DNA of 64,000 nucleotides, taken from NCBI GenBank assembly GCA_964578625.1, contig CAZODQ010000001.1, positions 1-64,000 on the forward strand, in the 5' to 3' direction. Source of the DNA: CAZBSE01 sp964578625 (GTDB lineage Bacteria; Actinomycetota; Humimicrobiia; Humimicrobiales; Humimicrobiaceae). Each line of letters begins with the position of its first letter. Positions within the stretch are counted from its first letter, which is position 1. The notes beneath the pieces were generated by a model that was not told the origin of the DNA, searched no databases, and was given only the letters and a program-made list of their open reading frames with translations. Below are positions 43,899 to 52,412 of the stretch, piece after piece. Both the position numbers and the translations under genes were made by a program.

Positions 43899-45881
43899 AT
43901 GAAAGTTATATTAATAATACTTATAATTCTATTTCTAGCAATAACATCACTATACGGGATCACTATAATCAACAAAAATAAAAGTATTGACTACGAAGAC
44001 GAATATAGTCTAACAACAGAAGAAAAAAGTGAAGATAGCAAAACAACTTCTCCCGATTCAAAAGTAGAAACTATCGGTGACAATCAGGAAATTCTTAATA
44101 TTGATTTAGATAATATAGGAGCCGATGATGAAGAAAGCAATACTACAGAAGACAAACAGGAAGATTTAACCTCAGACGATGAAAAAACTCCGGAAACTCA
44201 ACAGAACGAGGGGGAGGAAGCTGAAGAAGAAGTTGAGGAAGTTGAAGAAGCCGAGGAAGAAGAATCAGAGGAAGAAGAAAAAATAGAGGATAATACCATC
44301 AGGATCTTCTTAGATGGAGATATGGAGAATGGTATATACCTGGGTGAAACAATATGTGACCAGGAATCAATAGAAGCATATGGTCTTTACGGAGAAGAAT
44401 TTAAAAATACGGGTTTTAAATTTACATGGGAAAATAATGATGTAAATTTCCTTCCAGGTTCAACCCATTATATTTATATATATTTCTATAGTACCGAATT
44501 AGGATGGGACCATATCAGAGAAGAAATAAATTTGCCGGGTGAAAAAGATTGTGAAAGGGACATAATAATCTTTATAGATAAACCACAGGAAAAAACCATT
44601 ACTGAAAGCCTTCAGTTAATTGATGGGTGGACTGTAGACTTGAGAAACGATGAAAGTCCGGGTATAAAAGAAGTAGAGATTTACTTAAACGGACCAAAGG
44701 ATTACGGCAAATCCATAGGCACAATACAGTATGGTATACCAAGATATGATGTAGTAGAATTTTTAAAAAACCAGAGCTATCTTAATAGTGGTTATCGGTT
44801 CGATGAACCAATTGATCTTGAACCCGGGTCCAAGCATACACTATTCATATATGCCTACAGTTCACAAGACAATTCATTCAATTATGAAAAAAGAGAAATT
44901 TACCTGTCAGGAATAAAAGAAGAAAAAGCAATAATTAAAGCTCAAATTAACCAGGAAAAACTCTCTCAAGATAATATCATCGAAGTTACCGGTTGGGCTA
45001 TTAATAAAAAAATTCTAGAGGATTACCTAAAAGAAAAACTAGAGCTTGAGAAGGAAACTACTGAAAGTGAAGATGGATATTCTATAAAAAAGGCAGTATT
45101 TACCTCTAATAGGGACGGTAATAAAAACATTTACAGTATAAATATTGACGGGACAGGAATCACCAGGTTGACCAGTTATTCTGGAAATGATTTTTATCCG
45201 GAGGCATCACAGGACGGACATAAAATTGCCTATGCTTCAGACATTGGAGGCGTATGGCAAATAATGGTCATGGATTGGGATGGGAAAAACAAAAAACAAA
45301 TTACCCATAATAGTTTCCGCTGTGGATATCCCAGCTGGTCTTTCGACGGCAAATATATATATTTTGAAGCTTATATTGACGGAGATTGGGAACTTTTCAG
45401 GATAAACAGCAATGGGACAGGCCAGAAAAGGCTGACCTTTGATTCTAATCACAACGACTGGCATCCAAACGGACATCCATTCAAATATAAAATTATCTAT
45501 GAATCAGGTGTTACCGGACATGAAAACATCTATGTAATGGATCATAATGGTTCAGGAATCAAAAATATATGTGATAGCGGTCCCAGAAGAAGAGTCCCAG
45601 ATGTATCAAACGATGGAAATAAAATAACTTATATGAGGTACTCCGGAGATAATAGTGAAATTTGGATTATGGATTACAGCGGACAAAACGAAACAAGGCT
45701 TACCTCTAATCCCGACTGGGATGGACATCCATCATTTTCCCCGGACGATAAATATATTATTTATGATGAGAAAAAAGGATCTAAAGAAGATTTGATTTTA
45801 ATAGATCTTGCCAGTGGAATAAAGACAAATATAACTAATTCTTCCAGTATTGATGAAGATCCAAGTTTTCTATACCGGTAG
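43899..45881 (+). CDS. Membrane-anchored PD40 (TolB-like) beta-propeller protein, copy 1
   Basis: 660 residues. An uncleaved N-terminal helix (2-22) is followed by a very acidic linker (about 30-133, runs of Glu). Then come two Ig-like surface modules (about 134-230 and 240-340, pattern EIYLNGP...YGIPRYDV...NSGY...PGSKHTLFIYAYS) and a propeller (about 398-660) with repeats such as FTSNRDGNKNIYSINIDGTG and KIAYASDIGGVWQIMVMDWDG. Outside-facing and probably a protein or glycan binding scaffold. No ribosome binding site is visible before its ATG. A close paralogue follows at 46559. Confidence 0.82.
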   Translation: MKVILIILIILFLAITSLYGITIINKNKSIDYEDEYSLTTEEKSEDSKTTSPDSKVETIGDNQEILNIDLDNIGADDEESNTTEDKQEDLTSDDEKTPETQQNEGEEAEEEVEEVEEAEEEESEEEEKIEDNTIRIFLDGDMENGIYLGETICDQESIEAYGLYGEEFKNTGFKFTWENNDVNFLPGSTHYIYIYFYSTELGWDHIREEINLPGEKDCERDIIIFIDKPQEKTITESLQLIDGWTVDLRNDESPGIKEVEIYLNGPKDYGKSIGTIQYGIPRYDVVEFLKNQSYLNSGYRFDEPIDLEPGSKHTLFIYAYSSQDNSFNYEKREIYLSGIKEEKAIIKAQINQEKLSQDNIIEVTGWAINKKILEDYLKEKLELEKETTESEDGYSIKKAVFTSNRDGNKNIYSINIDGTGITRLTSYSGNDFYPEASQDGHKIAYASDIGGVWQIMVMDWDGKNKKQITHNSFRCGYPSWSFDGKYIYFEAYIDGDWELFRINSNGTGQKRLTFDSNHNDWHPNGHPFKYKIIYESGVTGHENIYVMDHNGSGIKNICDSGPRRRVPDVSNDGNKITYMRYSGDNSEIWIMDYSGQNETRLTSNPDWDGHPSFSPDDKYIIYDEKKGSKEDLILIDLASGIKTNITNSSSIDEDPSFLYR

Positions 45882-46383
45882 TAGACGGCTTTTCCACTTG
45901 GCGTTTAGCTTCATGTTTAAACCTTTTGTATTTTACTGCAAATCTCAACCTAATAGATGAACCAATGGAAATTCCAAGCCATAAAGACCAAATAATATTA
46001 TTGGAAAAGAAATAATAAACAAGGTCTGAGACAGTTAAGTCTGTACCAAAGAACTTAACCGCTATCAGATTAACAGCACCTGTGCCGTTGAGTATTAAAG
46101 CAAGAGCTGGAATAAAACCCACTATTAGAAACACCTTGATATCAAAATAATTCCTTTTAGCTTTGGGTTTCATAGTAAGAATTATTAAAAGCCCGATCAT
46201 AAAACCAATAATAAAAACAATAAAATATCTCAGGAGACTCAAGTAACCAGCAGATATATTATAACCAGCAAAGGCATCCAATATATTATCAAAGTAGGCA
46301 AAGCCCGCATAGTAAAGAATTATGTTTATAAAACTGAATACCGTTAGAAAAACTCTCATTTTCTTCCAGCTGATAATATACAT
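45835..46383 (-). CDS. Four-helix membrane protein of unknown function, copy 1
   Basis: 182 residues, not recognised. Four hydrophobic helices (about 10-30, 45-70, 85-107, 125-147) and a basic tail. The C-terminal helix carries IIWSLWLGISIGSSIRLRF, matching IWSLWFGFAVGSSVRF in the protein at 48339, so the two are paralogues. The paralogue begins at MRIFLIIFSF, which aligns with MRVFLTVFSF nine residues in, so the real start may be the ATG at 46359. Its 3' end overlaps the propeller gene by 47 bp, tail to tail. Confidence 0.72.
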   Translation of the reverse strand: MYIISWKKMRVFLTVFSFINIILYYAGFAYFDNILDAFAGYNISAGYLSLLRYFIVFIIGFMIGLLIILTMKPKAKRNYFDIKVFLIVGFIPALALILNGTGAVNLIAVKFFGTDLTVSDLVYYFFSNNIIWSLWLGISIGSSIRLRFAVKYKRFKHEAKRQVEKPSTTGIENLDLHQYWKN

Positions 46384-46558
46384 GTATAAATAAACAATTA
46401 GATGTTAGCTCAAAAATATATTAATTTCAATTAACCCTGTAATCTGTTATACTTTTAAACCTGAAAAATATATTTTATTAATTTAATAAATATAATTAAA
46501 TTACTCTTTAATTTTTTAATATTCAAATAAAACCTTTGATATTTAGATATTAATAAGA

Positions 46559-48337
46559 ATGAAAACAGTAACCATAATAACCATAATTTTATTTCTGACA
46601 GCATCAATTTTTCTTGGGATTGTAGTCTTCAAATATATTGGAACTAAAATATTTTCTGATACGGAGATTTCCGAAATAGAGCAAAATATTCCAGAACAGG
46701 ATATTCCGACAGTAGCTGAAGAAAATGAGGAGGAAGTTGAAAAGGAAGTTGAAATAGACACTGAAGATATAGCCGCAGTAGAAATATATCTCGATGGTAA
46801 CAGCGAAAACGGCATCTTTTTAGGAGAGGCATCATACGGAACTACCTCCGAAGAAGCTTCTATTATCTATGGTGAAGACTTTTCAGATTCCGGTTTTCTT
46901 CTTTCTTTAGATAATAAAGGTTATGTTTTTGAACCGGGTTCGATCCACTACCTTTATGTATACACTTCAATACCAAAATATGGGTGGGATTACATCCGTA
47001 AAAAGATTTCGATCCCAGGAGAAACAGACTACGATGATAGTATTCAATTCTCTATAGATGACCCATCACATAATACAATAATAAAAGGAGCCGATAAAGC
47101 CAATATACGTGTATCCGGCTGGTCAGTGGACCTTGATCATTTAGATTCTACCGGTATTGATAGAATAGAAGTATATTTAAACGGGCCAAGGGGCTTTGGA
47201 AAATCCGAAGGTCCTGTGGATTATGGAATTGAACGGTCGGATGTGGCCAATGCATTTCAAAACGCAAATTATACCAATTCGGGTTATTCCCTTTATTTCG
47301 ATGGGAGTCAACTTGAAGACGGGAGCGAAAATACCCTATATATTTATTACTATTCCACCTCTGGTACTTATTCTTTAGCTATGGTGGATTTTAAAATAGA
47401 AGGTGAGGAAAAAGAATCCAATGCTGTAATCTCAATAGAAGATTATGATTTTAATGATCAGATTATAGAAATAATTGGATGGGCTACAAATAAAGATTGG
47501 ATACTGGAAGGTAGACCCCCACGAAGCCTGGACGTAGAATATTCTACTAAAAAAATAGTCTTCACTTCCAATATGAATGGTAATGAAGATATATTCAGTA
47601 TGAATATAGATGGTTCTGAACTTACTCAATTAACAGATTATCCAGGAAAAGATAATTACCCTGCTGTTTCTCCAGATGGGGAAAAAATTGCATATACCTC
47701 GGACATTAACGGCACATGGCAGATCATGGTCATGAACTGGGATGGAACAGAAAAGGTACAGCTTACCCATAATCCCTGGAGAAGCGGATATCCAGCCTGG
47801 TCTTTTGATGGAAGATTTATCTACTTTGAAGCAGCCCCGGAGGGAGATTATGAAATATACAGAATAGACAGCGACGGAAGTAATATGAAACGGCTTACAT
47901 TCAATCCAAACATTGATGACTGGCATCCCTATGGTCATCCTTTCCAATATAAAGTCATTTACGAATCCGGAGCATCAAGAAACGAGGACCTTTACATAAT
48001 GGATTATGATGGTAAAAATATTAAAAGGATTTCTGATATAAATATGAGGAAAAGAGTCCCTGCAATTTCAGTTGATGGAAAATTAATTGTTTTTAGTGAT
48101 AATTCTTCTATCTATACTATGGACAGTAATGGAGAAAATATAAAAAAAATTACCGAAAACCTTGCGAATTGCAGACATCCCGATATCTCACCTGATAATA
48201 ATTATATAACTTTTGAGGGCGGTGCCGAGGGACAGGAAGATATATATATTGTTAATCTTAACGGTTCAAACCCTGTAAAGCTGACTAATTTTCCAGGGAC
48301 TGATTATGATCCCTCTTTTATGTATCAGACACCTTAA
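46559..48337 (+). CDS. Membrane-anchored PD40 (TolB-like) beta-propeller protein, copy 2
   Basis: 592 residues, same plan as the protein at 43899: N-terminal anchor (about 4-27), a shorter acidic linker (34-70), two Ig-like modules (about 72-165 and 180-280, e.g. RIEVYLNGPRGFGKSEGPVD) and a propeller (about 330-592) with FTSNMNGNEDIFSMNIDGSE and KIAYTSDINGTWQIMVMNWDG. The propellers are very similar, the linkers are not. It has no clear ribosome binding site either. A duplicated scaffold protein facing outwards is the best description; ligand unknown. Confidence 0.82.
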   Translation: MKTVTIITIILFLTASIFLGIVVFKYIGTKIFSDTEISEIEQNIPEQDIPTVAEENEEEVEKEVEIDTEDIAAVEIYLDGNSENGIFLGEASYGTTSEEASIIYGEDFSDSGFLLSLDNKGYVFEPGSIHYLYVYTSIPKYGWDYIRKKISIPGETDYDDSIQFSIDDPSHNTIIKGADKANIRVSGWSVDLDHLDSTGIDRIEVYLNGPRGFGKSEGPVDYGIERSDVANAFQNANYTNSGYSLYFDGSQLEDGSENTLYIYYYSTSGTYSLAMVDFKIEGEEKESNAVISIEDYDFNDQIIEIIGWATNKDWILEGRPPRSLDVEYSTKKIVFTSNMNGNEDIFSMNIDGSELTQLTDYPGKDNYPAVSPDGEKIAYTSDINGTWQIMVMNWDGTEKVQLTHNPWRSGYPAWSFDGRFIYFEAAPEGDYEIYRIDSDGSNMKRLTFNPNIDDWHPYGHPFQYKVIYESGASRNEDLYIMDYDGKNIKRISDINMRKRVPAISVDGKLIVFSDNSSIYTMDSNGENIKKITENLANCRHPDISPDNNYITFEGGAEGQEDIYIVNLNGSNPVKLTNFPGTDYDPSFMYQTP

Positions 48338-48338
48338 C

Positions 48339-48818
48339 TTACTTGGAATTTTCCTTTTCAGTTTTATCAATTGACATATGCCTGTATACTCTACCAGAAA
48401 AACTGAAGCGTACCGATGAACCTACGGCAAAACCAAACCATAATGACCAGATAGCCTGTCTTGAGAAAAGATAAAACACCATTTCGCTTAACTTTTCACT
48501 TGAGTTGAAAAATTTATTTATAATAAAACCGGTAATAGTACCCTCGGACAGTATAAGACAGATAAACGGAATAATTCCAATAATTATAAGGTTTTTAAAA
48601 CTAAAAAGACTTTTCTCTATATTTAACCGCATTATAAGCATTATACTTACACCCATACAAAATCCGACAATTAAAAGTGCTGTCAGTTTGATATAATTAG
48701 CCGCTGTCGGAGATAAATTCACTGCTCCCAATATTTCCAAAATCTTATCAAAAAAAGAATATATAAGAATATAAAAAATGGTATTAATAAAAGAAAATAT
48801 TATTAAAAAAATCCTCAC
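48339..48818 (-). CDS. Four-helix membrane protein of unknown function, copy 2
   Basis: 159 residues, paralogue of the 45835 protein by length, helix pattern and the AIWSLWFGFAVGSSVRFSFS motif. Four helices and a short charged tail. It ends one base from the stop of the propeller gene on the opposite strand, so the same convergent pairing is kept in both copies. This suggests that the propeller and the membrane protein function together. I recognise no domain family. Confidence 0.72.
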   Translation of the reverse strand: MRIFLIIFSFINTIFYILIYSFFDKILEILGAVNLSPTAANYIKLTALLIVGFCMGVSIMLIMRLNIEKSLFSFKNLIIIGIIPFICLILSEGTITGFIINKFFNSSEKLSEMVFYLFSRQAIWSLWFGFAVGSSVRFSFSGRVYRHMSIDKTEKENSK

Positions 48819-48888
48819 GATCTATCCTTCTCCTCTTATTTAAATACATTTGTCTTTGACATATTAATAAAAATTATATCTAAAATAA

Positions 48889-50709
48889 CTAAAGCCTCTG
48901 TCCAACACTGCCGAGATAATGAGAGACATAACTAAAAACCGTATGGGCAACAACTGAAGCTCCAGCCGGACTGTAATGCATTCCGTCAACAAGATACTCT
49001 CCCGGATTCTGTGACAGCGGAGTCATTACATCTATAACTACCACCCCATGTTTTGCAGCAATCTGTTTAATTATTTCGTTATATTTTGGATATCCTTCTT
49101 TACCAGACCGATATATAGGACCGATAAGATTAATAAATACCCTGGCACCCAGATTCTTTGCCTTAATGATCAAACCTTCAATATTGTGATCAAATCCCGA
49201 ATATCTGGGACCGACATCATTAGTTCCATAGGCAATTATGATTATATCAGGATGGTATACAGATACAGTACTATCAAATCTTTCATAGCCACCACCTGAC
49301 ATCTCGCCACCCTTTCCACTGGCAATGGTATTGTATTCTGCATATGGATAATTAGCCTCCAGGAGCCCGTCAAACGTTTGTACCCAGTTAGACATTTCTA
49401 TTAAAGAATCGCCCATCGCAACAATAGTCAGGTTAACATTTCCTTTGACATTAAGACTTTTAGACGGCAGCTCAATTTCTCCATTGCCGTCTTCAATTTT
49501 AAAATGAGTGGTAATCGTGCCCCCCGTATTGACCAGGTTATCATTTATCTTCATACTGAAAGTTATTTCTTTTTCCTCTCCCATACCCAGATCTTGTAAA
49601 TCCCATATAAGGCCCCTTATGTCATCACTCCATCTAATTCCTTCTGCAGTACCCGACCTGCTAATATAAGTAGCTTCAGCAGGTATGGGACAAATAACTC
49701 TATAATTTTCCTCTTTCTTATCACCAGTATTTCTAACCATAATTTTTACACCTATGGTTTCACCAGGCCAAAGTTCTCTGCCATTTGTATCATATATATA
49801 ATCTTCCGATGTACTTAAATCAGAAAAAAGACTTAACTCTTCCTCTACCGACTTTTCTATAACTGTTGATCCATATTTTAAAGTACCCTGATTAGTTATG
49901 AGTTCATCACCGTTTAAGTCATCTTTTACCTTGACTTCGAAGGAAAAAGTCCTGGGTTTATTTATTTCTATATTATTAACTTTCCATAATACATAATTAT
50001 CCTTATATTCACCTAACCCGGTGATAGAATTTTCAATTATATTCACATATTCCGATAGATCGCTTCTAATTTCTACATCAGAAGCATCCATATCACCGGT
50101 ATTTTCTACTGTCAGATTATATTGTATAACATCACCCAGCATAACAATGTCGCCGTTTTCATCAATAGCTTCTAATTTGAAATTATTTAGATTAGGACTG
50201 CTTTCAATCTTACTGACCAGATCCGCACCAATATCATCATTAAATGAATCTCTCCCCGCTCCGTATCTAAATTTCACTTTATCCAGTTCAATCAAAGTAC
50301 CATTGTCCAGCGGCTTATCCGCCTCCACTATGAAATTAATGCTGTCTCCTTCATTTCTTTTAACATTTCCAATTTCAAAATCCAGAGTTCTATCATCATT
50401 TGTTAAAGTACTGTTATGGTCCGATGATACAAAAAAAGTATTATCCGGTACCTCAAGTTCTATTACCAAATCCTCTATATTTCTGTTTCCTGTATTCTTA
50501 AAGTTTATTGTGTATGTTATTTCCTCACCGGGTTTTAAATATTCACCCTGATCACTGTATATAAAATTAGATTGTCTATCACCAAAAATTGGTTTGGCAA
50601 GATAAATTTTAAAATAATAAAAGACACCAAATGATATCACAATAAATATGACTATAAGATAAATCCATCTTCTATCACTTTTTATATAATTTAAAAATCT
50701 CTTAAACAT
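48889..50709 (-). CDS. Membrane-anchored SGNH hydrolase with three DUF11-like repeats
   Basis: 606 residues. An uncleaved N-terminal helix (about 16-36) anchors it. Three DUF11/CARDB-like beta repeats follow (about 45-155, 170-290, 300-420; e.g. PGEEITYTINFKNTGNRNIE and LGDVIQYNLTVENTGDMDAS). The SGNH domain is 425-606. Catalytic residues: S435 in AMGDSLIEM, the glycine of block II near SGKGGEMSGGG, N497 in GTND, and D575/H578 in DGMHYSPAG. It probably removes acyl groups from a surface glycan. Confidence 0.87.
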   Translation of the reverse strand: MFKRFLNYIKSDRRWIYLIVIFIVISFGVFYYFKIYLAKPIFGDRQSNFIYSDQGEYLKPGEEITYTINFKNTGNRNIEDLVIELEVPDNTFFVSSDHNSTLTNDDRTLDFEIGNVKRNEGDSINFIVEADKPLDNGTLIELDKVKFRYGAGRDSFNDDIGADLVSKIESSPNLNNFKLEAIDENGDIVMLGDVIQYNLTVENTGDMDASDVEIRSDLSEYVNIIENSITGLGEYKDNYVLWKVNNIEINKPRTFSFEVKVKDDLNGDELITNQGTLKYGSTVIEKSVEEELSLFSDLSTSEDYIYDTNGRELWPGETIGVKIMVRNTGDKKEENYRVICPIPAEATYISRSGTAEGIRWSDDIRGLIWDLQDLGMGEEKEITFSMKINDNLVNTGGTITTHFKIEDGNGEIELPSKSLNVKGNVNLTIVAMGDSLIEMSNWVQTFDGLLEANYPYAEYNTIASGKGGEMSGGGYERFDSTVSVYHPDIIIIAYGTNDVGPRYSGFDHNIEGLIIKAKNLGARVFINLIGPIYRSGKEGYPKYNEIIKQIAAKHGVVVIDVMTPLSQNPGEYLVDGMHYSPAGASVVAHTVFSYVSHYLGSVGQRL

Positions 50710-50799
50710 CTATATTGTCTCAACATTTGTATTTATAAAAAAACAGCTTTATATTATATCAAAAATCTAATATCTAAATAAAGCCCTTTGCTTACAATC

Positions 50800-52392
50800 C
50801 TAATTCTTTATGTTCATTTCAATATCATCACAATCAATATAATTATCACGATAAGTTGCCCTGAACTTTATTAAAGAATTACCGGGAGTGCTGCCCTTAA
50901 GTTTCACAATTAGATTAATCTTACCGTTCCCTTTTATTACATATGAATCACTTACCCACATATATATACCATTACTCAAGCCGGGATACTGATTAATATA
51001 TCCATCAAGGCTTACTCCTTCAAATCCAATATTATCCGGGAGTTCTAATTCGAGAGAACTGATTTTAGCATCATACTCATTGGTGTTTCTTATAATATAT
51101 TCAACAGTAAATTCCTCTCCGATTTCCTTGGTATAATCGTCAACCATATATTCAATTTTGATACTCCTATCCAGATTTAAATAATTAACATATTGATCGG
51201 GTGGAATATAGCTATTAAATTCTACTCTTTTTATGTTATTGAGATTAATCGTTCTCATATCTTCAATTCCGCCCCAGTATCTTACTGCACCCCTATAACC
51301 CGCTTCCGGAATTAAATGCCATTTTGAGGAAGAATTATTATCATAAGGCCATGCAAAAAATAGAACTTCATTTCCCAGGTGTGATTCTATATCCTCCTTT
51401 GATTGGGTGAGTTCATATAAAAACTCATCATCAGTAGCAAGGCCCAATCTTACATGATTTACTGTATGTGATAAAAACTCACATCCATACTCATACATCT
51501 CTTCGATTTCAGGCCATATAAGTATCGGCCTTATTACATCAGTTCTCTTATTAAAATAAGCATTTGTCTTTCTTTCAGCTTCCGTTTCCCCGATTGCTCC
51601 GGTGACCAGAAAAACAGTCATCTTATACCCATACTTTTTAAGAATGGGAAACCCATTGGTGTAAACATCCTGGAATCCATCATCAGAGGTTATGATCACC
51701 GGCCTTTCGGGCAGTGCTTTACCAAAGTCTATATAATTTAAAACATCAGTAAAGGTAATGGTTTCATATCCGTATTCTTTTAATACCTTACACAATCTAT
51801 CGAAATGGCTGGTATACAGTTCTATTGCAGCTCCAATATCATCCTCTATAGCATGTAATCCTATTATTGGAATAAAATTCCCTTCAAAATGCTTAACACC
51901 ATAAACCATTATGCCATAATCAGGACTTGTAAAAGAATCCACTTCGTCTGAAGATATTTCCAGCCTGCACCATGCCAGTATGTCTTCAGTTATCTTATCC
52001 GTTAAAGTCAGAGTGGTATTAAAAGTAATCCTCTCCCCCGCATCCAGAACATCAACATTCCAGCTGGTTTCTTTCCCGTTGGATATAAAGAAATTGTCGT
52101 AAGTAAGGTCGACTTTTACATTGTTTACCTTTATACCGCCGTTATTTAAAACAGTTACATTTACCTCTAATTTTTCACCGGGATATGTGTCACCGCCATT
52201 TATATCCACAAATTCTACAGTGGAACCGGTAAATGACGGAAATAACTCTTCGGCAATACTACTGCTATTATCCCTGCCGCTAATTCCGGCAAGTAAGGAA
52301 CAGCTGACAAGAATCACTAAAATAATTATTATAAAAACGGATAATATAAATATATTAATTCTTTTTTTAGGATTTTTCTTCAGAAACATCAT
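50800..52392 (-). CDS. NodB-type polysaccharide deacetylase lipoprotein with flanking beta domains
   Basis: 530 residues. A signal peptide ends in the lipobox LVSC (C31), so it is lipid-anchored. A CARDB-like domain (about 55-165) precedes the NodB domain (about 175-400) with VIITSDDGFQD (D237/D238) and the metal histidines in SHTVNH (H309, H313); FFAWPYDNN and the AVRYWGG region fit the later motifs. A C-terminal beta domain (about 410-530) is shared with the 52413 protein. It likely N-deacetylates a surface glycan. It is 20 nt downstream of the 52413 gene. Confidence 0.87.
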   Translation of the reverse strand: MMFLKKNPKKRINIFILSVFIIIILVILVSCSLLAGISGRDNSSSIAEELFPSFTGSTVEFVDINGGDTYPGEKLEVNVTVLNNGGIKVNNVKVDLTYDNFFISNGKETSWNVDVLDAGERITFNTTLTLTDKITEDILAWCRLEISSDEVDSFTSPDYGIMVYGVKHFEGNFIPIIGLHAIEDDIGAAIELYTSHFDRLCKVLKEYGYETITFTDVLNYIDFGKALPERPVIITSDDGFQDVYTNGFPILKKYGYKMTVFLVTGAIGETEAERKTNAYFNKRTDVIRPILIWPEIEEMYEYGCEFLSHTVNHVRLGLATDDEFLYELTQSKEDIESHLGNEVLFFAWPYDNNSSSKWHLIPEAGYRGAVRYWGGIEDMRTINLNNIKRVEFNSYIPPDQYVNYLNLDRSIKIEYMVDDYTKEIGEEFTVEYIIRNTNEYDAKISSLELELPDNIGFEGVSLDGYINQYPGLSNGIYMWVSDSYVIKGNGKINLIVKLKGSTPGNSLIKFRATYRDNYIDCDDIEMNIKN

Positions 52393-52412
52393 AGCTTACT
52401 CTTATTTTTAAA

